Positions 8,821-17,180 of a stretch of 64,000 nucleotides of DNA are shown here, in pieces; the first letter of the stretch is position 1, and the number at the start of each line of letters is the position of its first letter. Made by a program: the position numbers and the translations under genes. The notes under the pieces are model-generated. The model was not told the origin of the DNA. It did not search any database and saw nothing but the letters and a program-made list of their open reading frames with translations. The DNA comes from Virgibacillus salexigens (GTDB taxonomy: Bacteria > Bacillota > Bacilli > Bacillales > Amphibacillaceae): positions 806,001-870,000 of the forward strand of contig NZ_BNEO01000001.1 in the NCBI RefSeq assembly GCF_014905415.1, written 5' to 3'.

Positions 8821-10719
8821 TTATATTGGAAGCACATGGAAGAATACATTTGGTGTAGCCATGCGATAGTAATAACTAGACCAGCCAATTGCAGTTGAAT
8901 TTTTAATATCATGATAATATAGACGTTCTTGTTCGAGCTCATCAATCATGGCAATATCACCTTGTAAATATTGATTAATCCGATGGATCGCTGTATCCAA
9001 TCTTGACTTTAATCCACCATAACGTATATCAATTACTTCCCAGCCAAATGGTTTATTCATAGATAACCATTGATAGCGATGAGCAATGCGTAACTTTTCT
9101 GCCCTCTCCAAAATTTCTGGCAAAATCTGATCGGCTATTTGTTTTAATCCTTCTTTATTGCCTGCATCATAGACGGCCTTTAGTTCTACACCAATCGTCG
9201 CTTTCAAACTCAATAGTTCAGCTAATTTCTGAGGTACATCAAAGATAAAATCCAATTCATGATCCGGGTTTCGTATCGCTAGGATTTTTTGCGCTAGTTC
9301 TTGATAATGTGAATAAAGATCAAGCCCTTCTACATGTTTATCAAATACGCCAAGTAATACATCTTGCCAAAGTAAAAACTTAGAAGGATTGGTTTGTTCT
9401 TTATTATCTTTTGCTACTCCAGGAATGGCATCTAATTGATTTAATAATAGGAAGGCTCCTTCCTCTATACCTGTAATAAATTTCACCCGCTCCGTCACTT
9501 TCTCTCGATCTAAATCGTTAGTATACGCATGCTCGGCATATAATTGCAAACCTAATAAAGCAGAATAATAATTATTTTCATAGCCATCATCTCCCCAAAG
9601 GGTTACAAATACATCTTGAATCCCTTCTTGCTTACATGCTTGTAAGGCTGCATGACTTGTATCTAGGGACAATCCATAATTCGTTGCAAATGTATTCCAA
9701 ACCCATATACCTCCAGCAAAAGCAGGGTTCCTTCCAAAGGCCTTATGCTTTCCCATCATAGCTAAGTAATCTTCTCTTTTTGTATGGGCATAATCCCAAT
9801 ACATTAACGTAACATTCTCAGGTGTTGCTTCAATGATTTCTTCAGGAATTTCTGTAGCAGGATCATAATGAACATCTCCTGTTTTTGATGCTAGCTTAAT
9901 AAACATATCGCTCCACATGAATGGTTTTAACCCATTTGCTTCAACGATTTCTAACACACGTTCCAAATGCTTGGTCATTAATTCGAGACGATCCTTATAA
10001 CCAAATTTATTCAAATAGACCCCTCTGCCCAATTCTTCCGCCTCGTCCATTCCAATATGGATACGTGAACTACGAAACGGCTTGGATACCGTTTCAACCA
10101 TTTCTTTTACAAATTGGTACGTATCTTCACTTTCAACTAGCAGTACTCCACGTGTATCTTTTAATCTAGCGGCATCACTCCACTTCAAAAACTCTTCCAA
10201 GTGTGCCAGCGTTTGAATACATGGAATAACTTCAATTCCAAATTGATCTGCATAGTCATCAAGCGCTTTTAATTCTTCCTGGGAATACCTCCCCCGCATA
10301 TATCCAAAATAGGGCTCGTTTTTTATTTCATATAAATCTTCCATATAAATCATGGCGGCATTAAAGCCCATTAATGCTAATTTACGAAAGATCCCTTTAA
10401 ATTGATCTACTCTCATCACGGCATTCCGTGAGACATCAAACATTGGACCAATCGTGTCAAATTGCGGCTCTTCTTCTAAGAAAAATGCCTCCTTCTGTGC
10501 ATAATGCTGGAAAAATAACCCTAGCCCACGGAAAAAGCCTGCCTTTTCCCCAAATACAATTTTCGCTCGTCCATCTTCATATGAAACGGATAATTGGTTA
10601 TCTGCTTGCTCGATATGTATAGGAATTCCATCATCTGTCAATTTGAAGTTTAACTCTTGCTGCAAGGCATGAACTCCTGATAGTACTGCTTCTGTATCTC
10701 CTTCTAATTTGAGCTTCAT
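8821..10719 (-). CDS. Intracellular beta-N-acetylhexosaminidase (GH20)
   Basis: Family GH20 enzymes remove terminal GlcNAc or GalNAc by substrate-assisted catalysis. The catalytic Asp-Glu pair is seen as D225-E226 in HIGMDEAEELGRG. The barrel is further marked by FDVSRNAVM, PCIQTLAHLEEF, MWSDMF, LMYWDYAH, GGIWVWNTF and FVTLWGDDGYENN. At 632 residues with a C-terminal helical domain it resembles the GH20C/exo-hexosaminidase type. There is no signal peptide or anchor, so it acts on sugars already imported, matching the ABC genes directly upstream in the same operon (73-base gap). A ribosome site AGGGAGGATG supports the ATG. Chito-oligosaccharides are the most likely substrate given the AA10 gene, but host or peptidoglycan-type aminosugars are possible. 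Confidence 0.9.
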   Translation of the reverse strand: MKLKLEGDTEAVLSGVHALQQELNFKLTDDGIPIHIEQADNQLSVSYEDGRAKIVFGEKAGFFRGLGLFFQHYAQKEAFFLEEEPQFDTIGPMFDVSRNAVMRVDQFKGIFRKLALMGFNAAMIYMEDLYEIKNEPYFGYMRGRYSQEELKALDDYADQFGIEVIPCIQTLAHLEEFLKWSDAARLKDTRGVLLVESEDTYQFVKEMVETVSKPFRSSRIHIGMDEAEELGRGVYLNKFGYKDRLELMTKHLERVLEIVEANGLKPFMWSDMFIKLASKTGDVHYDPATEIPEEIIEATPENVTLMYWDYAHTKREDYLAMMGKHKAFGRNPAFAGGIWVWNTFATNYGLSLDTSHAALQACKQEGIQDVFVTLWGDDGYENNYYSALLGLQLYAEHAYTNDLDREKVTERVKFITGIEEGAFLLLNQLDAIPGVAKDNKEQTNPSKFLLWQDVLLGVFDKHVEGLDLYSHYQELAQKILAIRNPDHELDFIFDVPQKLAELLSLKATIGVELKAVYDAGNKEGLKQIADQILPEILERAEKLRIAHRYQWLSMNKPFGWEVIDIRYGGLKSRLDTAIHRINQYLQGDIAMIDELEQERLYYHDIKNSTAIGWSSYYYRMATPNVFFHVLPI

Positions 10720-10792
10720 CTTTCATCCTCCCTTTGTCAATGTAACAAGATTGGTAGAAAGCATATGCATCACTTTCCACCATTATCCCTGT

Positions 10793-11707
10793 TTACCCTT
10801 TAACTGCTCCAGAAGTTGCTCCTTTTTCCAATGTCTTTTGAGCGAATAAATAAAAGACAATCACCGGTATAACCGTCATCGCAATTGCCGCTGTCATTAG
10901 ACCATAATCTGTACCATATTGCGAGCTGACATGTGATAATAAAACAACGATCGGACGGACTTGCTCCTGTTCAACGAGAACAAGCGATGTAAATAAGTCA
11001 TTGTACGACCATAAAAATACAAATGTCCCCACTGTACCGAAAATAGGCAATGAGACCGGAAGAAATACTCTCGTAAACATTGACCAGCGACTGCACCCAT
11101 CCATTAATGATGCCTCTTCCAGTTCTTTTGGTATCGTTGCCATATATCCACTAATAACGAGAATGGCAAATGGTAGATTCCCTGCTGTTTGTGGAATAAT
11201 TAATGCCCAATACGTGTTCACCAATTCGAGATCGATCATCATTCGATAAACAGGTACAATCGTAGCAAATGCTGGAATTAACAAACTCATTACTAGAACT
11301 GTTTGCAACACTCCGCGAAGACGAAACCGCATCCTCGCCATAACAAAAGCTGCTAACCCCCCAAAGAATAGGGTAAAAAACACAACCGACCCAGACATAA
11401 TAAAACTATTCAGATAACTCTTTCCAATATCTATTGTATCAAAAGCATTCAAATAATTCTGCAATGTTGGGTCAGCTGGCAGCCGAAACGTATTGGTGAT
11501 AATCTCTTTTGATGGCTTAAACGAGTTTAAAAATACCCAAAGTAGTGGGAAGATTGTAGAAATTGACCAAACAATCAGGATCGTATAAATAAATAGTTTG
11601 CCAAATTTAGATTTTGTAAACAATCGGCCAAGGAAACTTTCCCATAATGTCAATTGTTTTTCTTCAGTACCCAAGTTGTGTTCACCACTTTTCTTGTTAA
11701 AATTCAT
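10793..11707 (-). CDS. Sugar ABC transporter permease, MalG type
   Basis: Six-helix inner-membrane permease of a CUT1 sugar importer. The cytoplasmic EAA loop that contacts the ATPase is seen as ELEEASLMDGCSRWSMFTRV, followed by VFLPVSLP, and the protein ends in the usual TSGAVKG. The start lies three bases after the stop of the partner permease and has no obvious ribosome site, so translation is probably coupled; the first 35 residues are hydrophilic and the true start could be slightly further in. It works with the permease and lipoprotein encoded upstream. No ATPase gene is present, as is normal for Bacilli that share one MsmX-type ATPase. Confidence 0.9.
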   Translation of the reverse strand: MNFNKKSGEHNLGTEEKQLTLWESFLGRLFTKSKFGKLFIYTILIVWSISTIFPLLWVFLNSFKPSKEIITNTFRLPADPTLQNYLNAFDTIDIGKSYLNSFIMSGSVVFFTLFFGGLAAFVMARMRFRLRGVLQTVLVMSLLIPAFATIVPVYRMMIDLELVNTYWALIIPQTAGNLPFAILVISGYMATIPKELEEASLMDGCSRWSMFTRVFLPVSLPIFGTVGTFVFLWSYNDLFTSLVLVEQEQVRPIVVLLSHVSSQYGTDYGLMTAAIAMTVIPVIVFYLFAQKTLEKGATSGAVKG

Positions 11708-11710
11708 CGA

Positions 11711-12577
11711 TTAATAGGTTACCTCATCCTTATTGCTTAAAAACGTATTCGTAAGGAACGCCAATGACAGACCTATGACGACCATCAGTACTGCTAAGGT
11801 AGCACCGTAGCCAATCGCACCATCATCAAAAGCTTTTTGATACATGTATGTACCTAAAACCTCCGAAGATCTTGCTGGCCCGCCCCTCGTAATAATGTAA
11901 ACCAATTCAAATATCTTTAATGCTCCTGTAATTGCTAGAACAAGGCATGTTTTTAAATCGCTAACAATTAGAGGAATCGTTAATTTGGTCATTCGTTGAA
12001 ACCCTGTAATTCCTTCTAATTTAGCTGCTTCATAGAAATCGTCTGGGATCTTTTCTATCGCTGTTAGTATGATCAAAAAGTAAAAGCCTACATAACTCCA
12101 TATCGTGGGAATTGCCACCATGTACAACGACGATTGCTCTGTCAGCCAAACAATTCGTTCAAATCCTAAATTCACTAATATTTCATTTAAGAGACCATTG
12201 CGATGATTATAAATTAATGTAAACAACAAACCGATAGCAGCACCGGAGATGACAATTGGAAAGAAAAACGTCGTGCGGAAAAAACGAACCCCATGTTTAA
12301 TCGAGTCGACCATTACCGCTAACACCAAAGCTATACCTACTTGAAAAATAGCAACATATAACATTAATTCTAATGAATTTAATGTTGCGCCAATGGCAAT
12401 CTCATCCTCAAACAACCGTTTATAATTATCCCATCCAATAAATTCCGAATTAAAAAAACCATCCGTATTATAAAAACTTTGAACAATGTTTTCGAAAAAA
12501 GGATAATATAAAAAAACAGCTGAGATTAAAAAAGCTGGCGCTAAGAAAAGAAATATAACGAATCGATCACCTTTCAT
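11711..12577 (-). CDS. Sugar ABC transporter permease, MalF type
   Basis: First permease of the same CUT1 importer, 288 residues and six predicted helices. The EAA loop reads FYEAAKLEGITGFQRMTKLTIP, and the segment EMVYIITRGGP-like (FELVYIITRGGPARSSEVLGTYMY) is the usual C-terminal signature. The ATG follows AAGGGGTTCATT. It lies 70 bases after the binding-protein gene, with a hairpin in between that should lower permease expression relative to the binding protein. Confidence 0.9.
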   Translation of the reverse strand: MKGDRFVIFLFLAPAFLISAVFLYYPFFENIVQSFYNTDGFFNSEFIGWDNYKRLFEDEIAIGATLNSLELMLYVAIFQVGIALVLAVMVDSIKHGVRFFRTTFFFPIVISGAAIGLLFTLIYNHRNGLLNEILVNLGFERIVWLTEQSSLYMVAIPTIWSYVGFYFLIILTAIEKIPDDFYEAAKLEGITGFQRMTKLTIPLIVSDLKTCLVLAITGALKIFELVYIITRGGPARSSEVLGTYMYQKAFDDGAIGYGATLAVLMVVIGLSLAFLTNTFLSNKDEVTY

Positions 12578-12608
12578 AATGAACCCCTTTTTAACATGAT
12601 TTAAATAA

Positions 12609-12638
12609 GAGCTGTCTCACATACGATGGAGACAGCCT
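12609..12638 (-). terminator. Intercistronic hairpin (attenuating terminator) between binding protein and permeases
   Basis: On the minus strand GGCTGTCTC pairs with GAGACAGCT around a 10-base loop and is followed by CTTATTTAAAT. The T-run is weak, so partial termination or 3' end protection of the upstream message is more likely than a full stop. Confidence 0.6.
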
Positions 12639-12647
12639 TATCATGAA

Positions 12648-13922
12648 TTATTCTAAAGCAGCAGCTTCTTCAAGTACATCCTTACCTGTTTTATCACCAC
12701 TTACAATTTGTGGTACACTTGTTCGAATAAGTGTAAAAGCTTCTGGTAGAATCCGGTCATTAATTGGAGTCAATACTGATCCTGCTTCATCTACCATTTT
12801 ATGACCTGCTGCAATATTTTCTGGTAAATCAGATAGCGATCCTTTTGCTGGAACCTGTCCAGTAGCTTCTGCAATTCGTAAAATGTTTTCCTCTGATGTT
12901 AAAAAGTTGAATAACTTAACAACGGCATCTTTTTTATTCTCGTCTTCATACGCTTTTGTACTTATAAACCAACCTTGAGAAGCACCACCTACAACATCTC
13001 CAGTTGATCCACCTTCTGCGTAAATCGGCATTGGCAATACTTCTACATGTTCTGCAACTTCTTCTGGAATACTTCCCCACGCCCAAGAACCTTCATAGAG
13101 CATTGCTGCTTGTTCTTGATGGAAAAGATTGGAAGCCATCGCTAGATCAATCGTTCCTGCATCTTCGGGGAACGCTCCCATTTCTGCATGTTTCCCAATA
13201 TTATCTAGACCTTCTGCCCATGCCGCATTTTTATCTGCCAAGGTAGCATTATAGTTCTCTGCACCACCAGCAGCTAGTGCATAATGCTCTACTACGTAAT
13301 AAGAATCTTCGGTTGAAGCAGCTACTGGAATAATATCCGTTTCGGAGAACTGTTTAATTGCCTCTTCATATTTCTCCCAAGTTGTTGGCAAATCTACGCC
13401 ATGTTCTTCAAATAATTTTTTATTGACAAATAACCCTTCATAGAAACCGGTTTGTGGAGCAGCATAAAGATTACCATCTTCATATCGCTGCTGTTCCAAC
13501 ATCTCTCCATAACCAGAAAGGTCTACACCTTCTGCTTCTTCAAGATTCACCACTTTTCCAGCATCGATAATTCCTTCAGCATCTACCGTATTAAAATAAA
13601 ACATAAGATCTGGTTCGTTGTTCGATGTAAAGTCGGTATTTATTTTGGTACGAATTGTACCAGCATCTGCTGATTGAGACTCATTGACAATGGAAACATG
13701 AGGATTTTCTTTCTTAAATTCTTCTAATAATGTTTCAAACACTTCACCTGCCGGATCCGTACCTGCCATTGTAGTAACCACTCGTAGCTCTACATCCTCT
13801 TTCGCTTCTGCATCATTTCCTCCTGAAGATTCATTACCTCCATCATCTCCACATGCAGCAAGAAGCAATAGAAAAATTGACATAATCATTACCAAAAACC
13901 CAAAACTTCTTTTCTTCACCAT
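12648..13922 (-). CDS. Sugar-binding lipoprotein of the chito-oligosaccharide-linked ABC transporter
   Basis: A family 1 extracellular solute-binding protein, 424 residues. The N-terminus is a lipoprotein signal with lipobox LLAAC (Cys24), then a Gly/Asn/Ser-rich linker and the binding domain from about residue 45. Typical features are DLMFYFNTVDAEGIIDAG, the hinge-type segment GLFVNKKLFEEHGVDLPTTWEKYEEA and MLYEGSWAWGSIP. It captures an oligosaccharide outside the cell; the downstream GH20 gene points to amino-sugar oligomers. The ATG has AAGGGGGAG upstream, and the gene leads the operon behind a strong promoter overlapped by a GntR-type operator. Confidence 0.9.
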   Translation of the reverse strand: MVKKRSFGFLVMIMSIFLLLLAACGDDGGNESSGGNDAEAKEDVELRVVTTMAGTDPAGEVFETLLEEFKKENPHVSIVNESQSADAGTIRTKINTDFTSNNEPDLMFYFNTVDAEGIIDAGKVVNLEEAEGVDLSGYGEMLEQQRYEDGNLYAAPQTGFYEGLFVNKKLFEEHGVDLPTTWEKYEEAIKQFSETDIIPVAASTEDSYYVVEHYALAAGGAENYNATLADKNAAWAEGLDNIGKHAEMGAFPEDAGTIDLAMASNLFHQEQAAMLYEGSWAWGSIPEEVAEHVEVLPMPIYAEGGSTGDVVGGASQGWFISTKAYEDENKKDAVVKLFNFLTSEENILRIAEATGQVPAKGSLSDLPENIAAGHKMVDEAGSVLTPINDRILPEAFTLIRTSVPQIVSGDKTGKDVLEEAAALE

Positions 13923-13973
13923 ATTTCTCCCCCTTTTTTTGTTATTACAAATAATACAACTTAAGTAACATTT

Positions 13974-13989
13974 AGTTGTCTATACCGAT
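13974..13989. promoter_or_regulatory. GntR/HutC-type operator A (dre-like)
   Basis: AGTTGTCTATACCGAT; its reverse, ATCGGTATAGACAACT, resembles the dre boxes bound by NagR/DasR-type regulators. It lies over the -10/start region of the binding-protein promoter. Confidence 0.55.
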
Positions 13990-14015
13990 AGTACCAGTTT
14001 TCTGAAAAATGTCAA
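13988..14015 (-). promoter_or_regulatory. Promoter of the chito-oligosaccharide ABC operon
   Basis: On the minus strand TTGACA (14015-14010) and TACTAT (13993-13988) are 16 bases apart, with a TG one base before the -10. Operator A overlaps the end of the -10 and the likely start site, so bound regulator would block initiation. Confidence 0.65.
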
Positions 14016-14241
14016 TATTATCAATCTAAAAAATGTAATCGCTATATTTGTGATGTTTATCCTAATCCTAGTTCCTTTCTCTATTCAATTTGGACATATA
14101 TTCATGCCATTAACACGTCATTAATGTATGTAACATGTTTCAAAATTTGTTTTAAAGGCTTATTATAGTTGCTTACTTGCAAAAACCTTTCATTGCATTG
14201 CGAGCAGTATTGTATGCAATTTCCAAATCGAACATAGGTCT

Positions 14242-14257
14242 ATATGTCTATACCAAT
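14242..14257. promoter_or_regulatory. GntR/HutC-type operator B (dre-like)
   Basis: ATATGTCTATACCAAT matches operator A in 13 of 16 bases. It sits in the middle of the 606-base divergent region, away from both promoters, which would suit DNA looping. Apart from these boxes and the two promoters, the 13923-14528 gap shows nothing recognisable. Confidence 0.5.
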
Positions 14258-14417
14258 ATTTATGGCTGTCATAATCACAAATGCATTCACAATATAACGT
14301 GTTAAATGAAGGTACGCTTCATTTGTATTCGTTAGTTATAAAATGATTATTTCATCCCCCTAAACGATCGACATTCCTTCATATCATGATTAATTATTCC
14401 ATTTACATTCCCAATTA

Positions 14418-14433
14418 ACTGTTCTAGACAACT
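14418..14433. promoter_or_regulatory. GntR/HutC-type operator C (dre-like, inverted)
   Basis: Read on the minus strand it is AGTTGTCTAGAACAGT, 12 of 16 bases identical to operator A. It overlaps the -35 box of the regulator's own promoter, so it points to autoregulation. Confidence 0.5.
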
Positions 14434-14453
14434 ATATAGATTGGTGCTATGCT
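14425..14453 (+). promoter_or_regulatory. Promoter of the GntR-family regulator gene
   Basis: TAGACA (14425-14430) and TATGCT (14448-14453) are separated by 17 bases, 75 bases before the regulator ATG. Confidence 0.5.
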
Positions 14454-14528
14454 TTAATTAACTAATAAATGAAAATTTTCTTTCTATATAAAATAGAATA
14501 GGAATATATTCAACTAAGGAGTAACGAC

Positions 14529-15262
14529 ATGATTAATAAAAAATCTCCGATCCCAATCTATCATCAACTTGAGAAACATATTAAGAATCAAATTGAAAAA
14601 CAGGAGTTACAGCCTGGAGATATATTACCTTCAGAACGTGAATACGCCGAAACGTACAATATAAGTAGAATGACAGTCAGGCAAGCAATTATGAATCTTG
14701 TAAGTGATCAACTCCTTTATCGAATAAAAGGTAAGGGCACCTTTGTAATGGGACCAAAATTTGAACAGAAGTTACAAGGCTTGACTAGTTTTACAGAAGA
14801 AATGCATGCAAGGGGAATGCAAACAAGCAGCAAATTACTTCAGTTTGAGATCGTTCCAGCTGGAAAGGAGCTTGCTAAACAGCTAGGAATAAAAGAATAC
14901 GCACCAGTGTATGAAATCAAACGAATACGACTGGCTGAAGATATTCCTATGGCACTCGAACGCACGTATATCCCAGCAAACCTAGTAATGGGAATCACAG
15001 AAGAAATTGTCCAGCATTCACTCTATCAATATATTGAAAATACCCTTCATTTAAAGATTATGGATGGATTTCAACTAATTGAAGCTGCGATTGCAAATGA
15101 AGAAGAAGTTAAACATCTTCAAATTGAAGAATTGAAGAACATTCCCCGATTCTTCTTATGCAACGAACTACTCATTTAGAGAATAAACATACACTGGAAG
15201 TCGTAAAATCTTCGTACCGAGCGGACCGCTATAAATTCATGATCGATCTTATTCGTTATTAG
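14529..15262 (+). pseudogene. GntR/HutC-family regulator (UTRA domain) with a -1 frameshift near the C-terminus
   Basis: Likely amino-sugar-sensing repressor of the divergent ABC/GH20 operon (NagR/DasR type). Residues 1-70 form the winged helix (PIYHQLEKHIKNQIE, LPSEREYAETYNISRMTVRQAI, GKGTFV). From about 85 on it is the UTRA effector domain (LTSFTEEMHARGM, RTYIPANLV). The first frame ends at 15179 after 216 residues with a non-family tail. The -1 frame continues without stop from the CCCC run at 15144-15147 to TAG 15260-15262, reading PILLMQRTTHLEN then VKSSYRADRYKFMIDL, which is the normal UTRA ending. One C missing from a CCCCC run explains it: mutation, sequencing error or slippage. The truncated form loses the last strands of the effector domain. 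The ribosome site AAGGAG is good. Confidence 0.85.
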
Positions 15263-15402
15263 ACAATACGAAATCGGTATAAAGCAGGCATGCTCTCCAC
15301 AGGCACGGGCTCTGCTATAACGAGTCAGCAAAACCACTTCCCAAGTAAGAAGATCTTCATGACCTGTGTTATTTAGCTAGATTCATACCTATTTCCACCA
15401 CC

Positions 15403-15427
15403 TTAGTTTATCCGATAGACAAACTAA
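15403..15427. promoter_or_regulatory. XylR operator (xylO) of the xylose symporter gene
   Basis: A palindrome with arms TTAGTTT and AAACTAA overlapping the -35 box. The same box occurs at 20099-20123 and 24006-24030. Upstream, 15263-15402 holds no recognised gene. Confidence 0.85.
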
Positions 15428-15444
15428 GTGTTTCCTGTTATACT
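15416..15444 (+). promoter_or_regulatory. Promoter of the xylose symporter gene
   Basis: TAGACA (15416-15421), 17 bases, TATACT (15439-15444). The -35 box lies in the xylO right arm, so XylR binding excludes RNA polymerase. Confidence 0.75.
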
Positions 15445-15457
15445 TAATTTCAGAAAT

Positions 15458-15471
15458 TGAAAGCGCTAAAC
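15458..15471. promoter_or_regulatory. CcpA cre-like box in the symporter leader (first)
   Basis: TGAAAGCGCTAAAC matches the core TGWAARCGYTW fully and 12 of 14 positions overall; it begins 14 bases after the -10 box, a roadblock position. Confidence 0.6.
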
Positions 15472-15511
15472 AAATCTTGAAAGGAGGATAAGACAGGTTA
15501 CTTGCTTCTTT

Positions 15512-15525
15512 TGAAAGCGTTATAT
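15512..15525. promoter_or_regulatory. CcpA cre-like box in the symporter leader (second, inside an inverted repeat)
   Basis: TGAAAGCGTTATAT matches 13 of 14 cre positions. It lies in the loop between CAGGTTA (15494-15500) and TAACCTG (15529-15535), which in RNA would fold between the AGGAGG at 15483-15488 and the ATG. Confidence 0.6.
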
Positions 15526-15543
15526 TTATAACCTGGCTTTAAA

Positions 15544-16953
15544 ATGAACATGACAAAGAATAGAAACTCCCTTTATATCTTTTCCATTACTTTTGTGGCA
15601 ACTTTAGGTGGACTGTTATTTGGTTACGATACTGCTGTGATCTCAGGGGCAGAGAAATCTATCGAGAATTATCTAATTAATGGATTGGGGCTAAGTTCAT
15701 TTATTCATGGAATAACTACTTCTAGTGCTTTGATTGGATGTATCATAGGAGGAATAATTGCTGGCTTTTTCTCTTCGACCTTTGGACGGAAAAAATCATT
15801 AATTGTAGCCTCAATTCTCTTTTTATTGTCAGCATTAGGTTCAGCCTACCCAGAGTTTTTATTTTTCGAAGTGGGAGAACCAACAATTGGTCTATTACTT
15901 ACCTTTAATTTCTACCGAATAATCGGTGGGATTGGAGTTGGTTTGGCTTCAGCAATTGTGCCAATGTATATTGGTGAAATTGCACCAGCTACTATACGGG
16001 GGAGGCTTGTATCTTTTAATCAATTCGCCATTATATTTGGAATGTTAGTCGTCTATTTTGTAAATTGGGGCATCGCAAGAGGACAGTCATTAGACTGGAT
16101 AAATGAAATGGGATGGCGGTTTATGTTTGCTTCAGAAGCTATTCCAGCATTATTATTTGGTGTTTTCCTTTTCTTTGTACCTGAAACACCTAGATACTTA
16201 GCATTAACCAATCAAGAAAGTAAAGCCTTAACCATTTTAACAAAAATCAATGGGAAGAACACAGCTTCCAACATCTTACAAGATATTAAACAATCAAAAA
16301 GCGCCTCTAAATCAAAGCTTTTCGCTTATGGTAAAACGGTAATCGTTATCGGGATTTTACTTTCCGTCTTCCAGCAATTTGTAGGTATTAATGTTGCCCT
16401 ATACTATGCACCTCGTATTTTTGAAAGCATGGGTGCAGCAAAAGATGCTTCTATGCTTCAAACCATTGTGATGGGACTGGTGAATGTAATCTTCACGATT
16501 ATTGCTATTATTACGGTGGATAAATTAGGACGCCGCCCATTATTAATAACTGGCTCCATTGGAATGGCTGTTGGAATGTTCGGAGTTGCCGGATTAGCTT
16601 TTGCCAATATTATAAGCATTGGGACATTAATCTTTATTATTATCTATACTGCTTCATTTATGATGTCATGGGGCCCAATTTGCTGGGTACTTATTTCTGA
16701 AATTTTCCCTAATAAAATTCGTGGCCAAGCTGTAGCAATTGCAGTAGCCGCACAATGGGCAGCCAACTATCTTGTATCTTCCACTTATCCAATGATGATG
16801 GAATATAGTGGTGGAATGACGTATGGAATTTATGGCATTGTCAGTGTAATCTCTGCCCTATTTGTTTGGAAGTTTGTACCAGAAACGAAAGGAAAGACAT
16901 TAGAAGAGATGGAAAACATGTGGAACAATTCAAAAGAGACCAAAATTAGCTAA
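15544..16953 (+). CDS. xylE: D-xylose:proton symporter (MFS sugar porter, XylE type)
   Basis: A 12-helix secondary transporter of the sugar porter family, 469 residues. Seen are GGLLFGYDTAVISGA in helix 1, the repeated GRK/GRR loops (TFGRKKS, DKLGRRPLL), RGRLVS, PETPRYL before the central loop, QQFVGINVALYYAP in helix 7 and VPETKGKTLEEME at the end. WINEMGWRFMFASEAIPALL matches the XylE subgroup, and the gene is under xylO/cre control beside xylAB, so xylose is the substrate with good confidence. The only AGGAGG lies 55 bases before the ATG, separated by a 7-bp inverted repeat that may bring it close when folded. A terminator follows, so it is monocistronic. Confidence 0.92.
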   Translation: MNMTKNRNSLYIFSITFVATLGGLLFGYDTAVISGAEKSIENYLINGLGLSSFIHGITTSSALIGCIIGGIIAGFFSSTFGRKKSLIVASILFLLSALGSAYPEFLFFEVGEPTIGLLLTFNFYRIIGGIGVGLASAIVPMYIGEIAPATIRGRLVSFNQFAIIFGMLVVYFVNWGIARGQSLDWINEMGWRFMFASEAIPALLFGVFLFFVPETPRYLALTNQESKALTILTKINGKNTASNILQDIKQSKSASKSKLFAYGKTVIVIGILLSVFQQFVGINVALYYAPRIFESMGAAKDASMLQTIVMGLVNVIFTIIAIITVDKLGRRPLLITGSIGMAVGMFGVAGLAFANIISIGTLIFIIIYTASFMMSWGPICWVLISEIFPNKIRGQAVAIAVAAQWAANYLVSSTYPMMMEYSGGMTYGIYGIVSVISALFVWKFVPETKGKTLEEMENMWNNSKETKIS

Positions 16954-16957
16954 TAGC

Positions 16958-17003
16958 AAACATAGATGGACAGCTAAACGGGTAGTTGTCCTTCTATGTT
17001 TTC
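16958..17003 (+). terminator. Terminator after the xylose symporter gene
   Basis: AACATAGA and GGACA pair with TGTCC and TCTATGTT across one mismatch, followed by TTTTC. The remaining gap to 17180 holds a weaker hairpin near 17099-17163 that could end xylAB from the other side. Confidence 0.75.
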
Positions 17004-17180
17004 ATATACATCGAGTAGGGTTGTATAATGGCATTTCTCAACATACGCTTTCTTCCCCTTCACATATACTCTTTTGTTTTAAAACAAATTCTATTAAACG
17101 AAAAACCCTTTTCTACCTATTGAACATCCTCTATGATGCCCACCTTTAGGAAGAGAAAGGGAAATTCACTTACTTGTCTT

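Noticed and set aside
14032-14045. cre-like TGTAATCGCTATAT upstream of the ABC binding-protein gene
   Set aside because: Only 12 of 14 positions, with a mismatch in the purine before the central CG; too weak to list.
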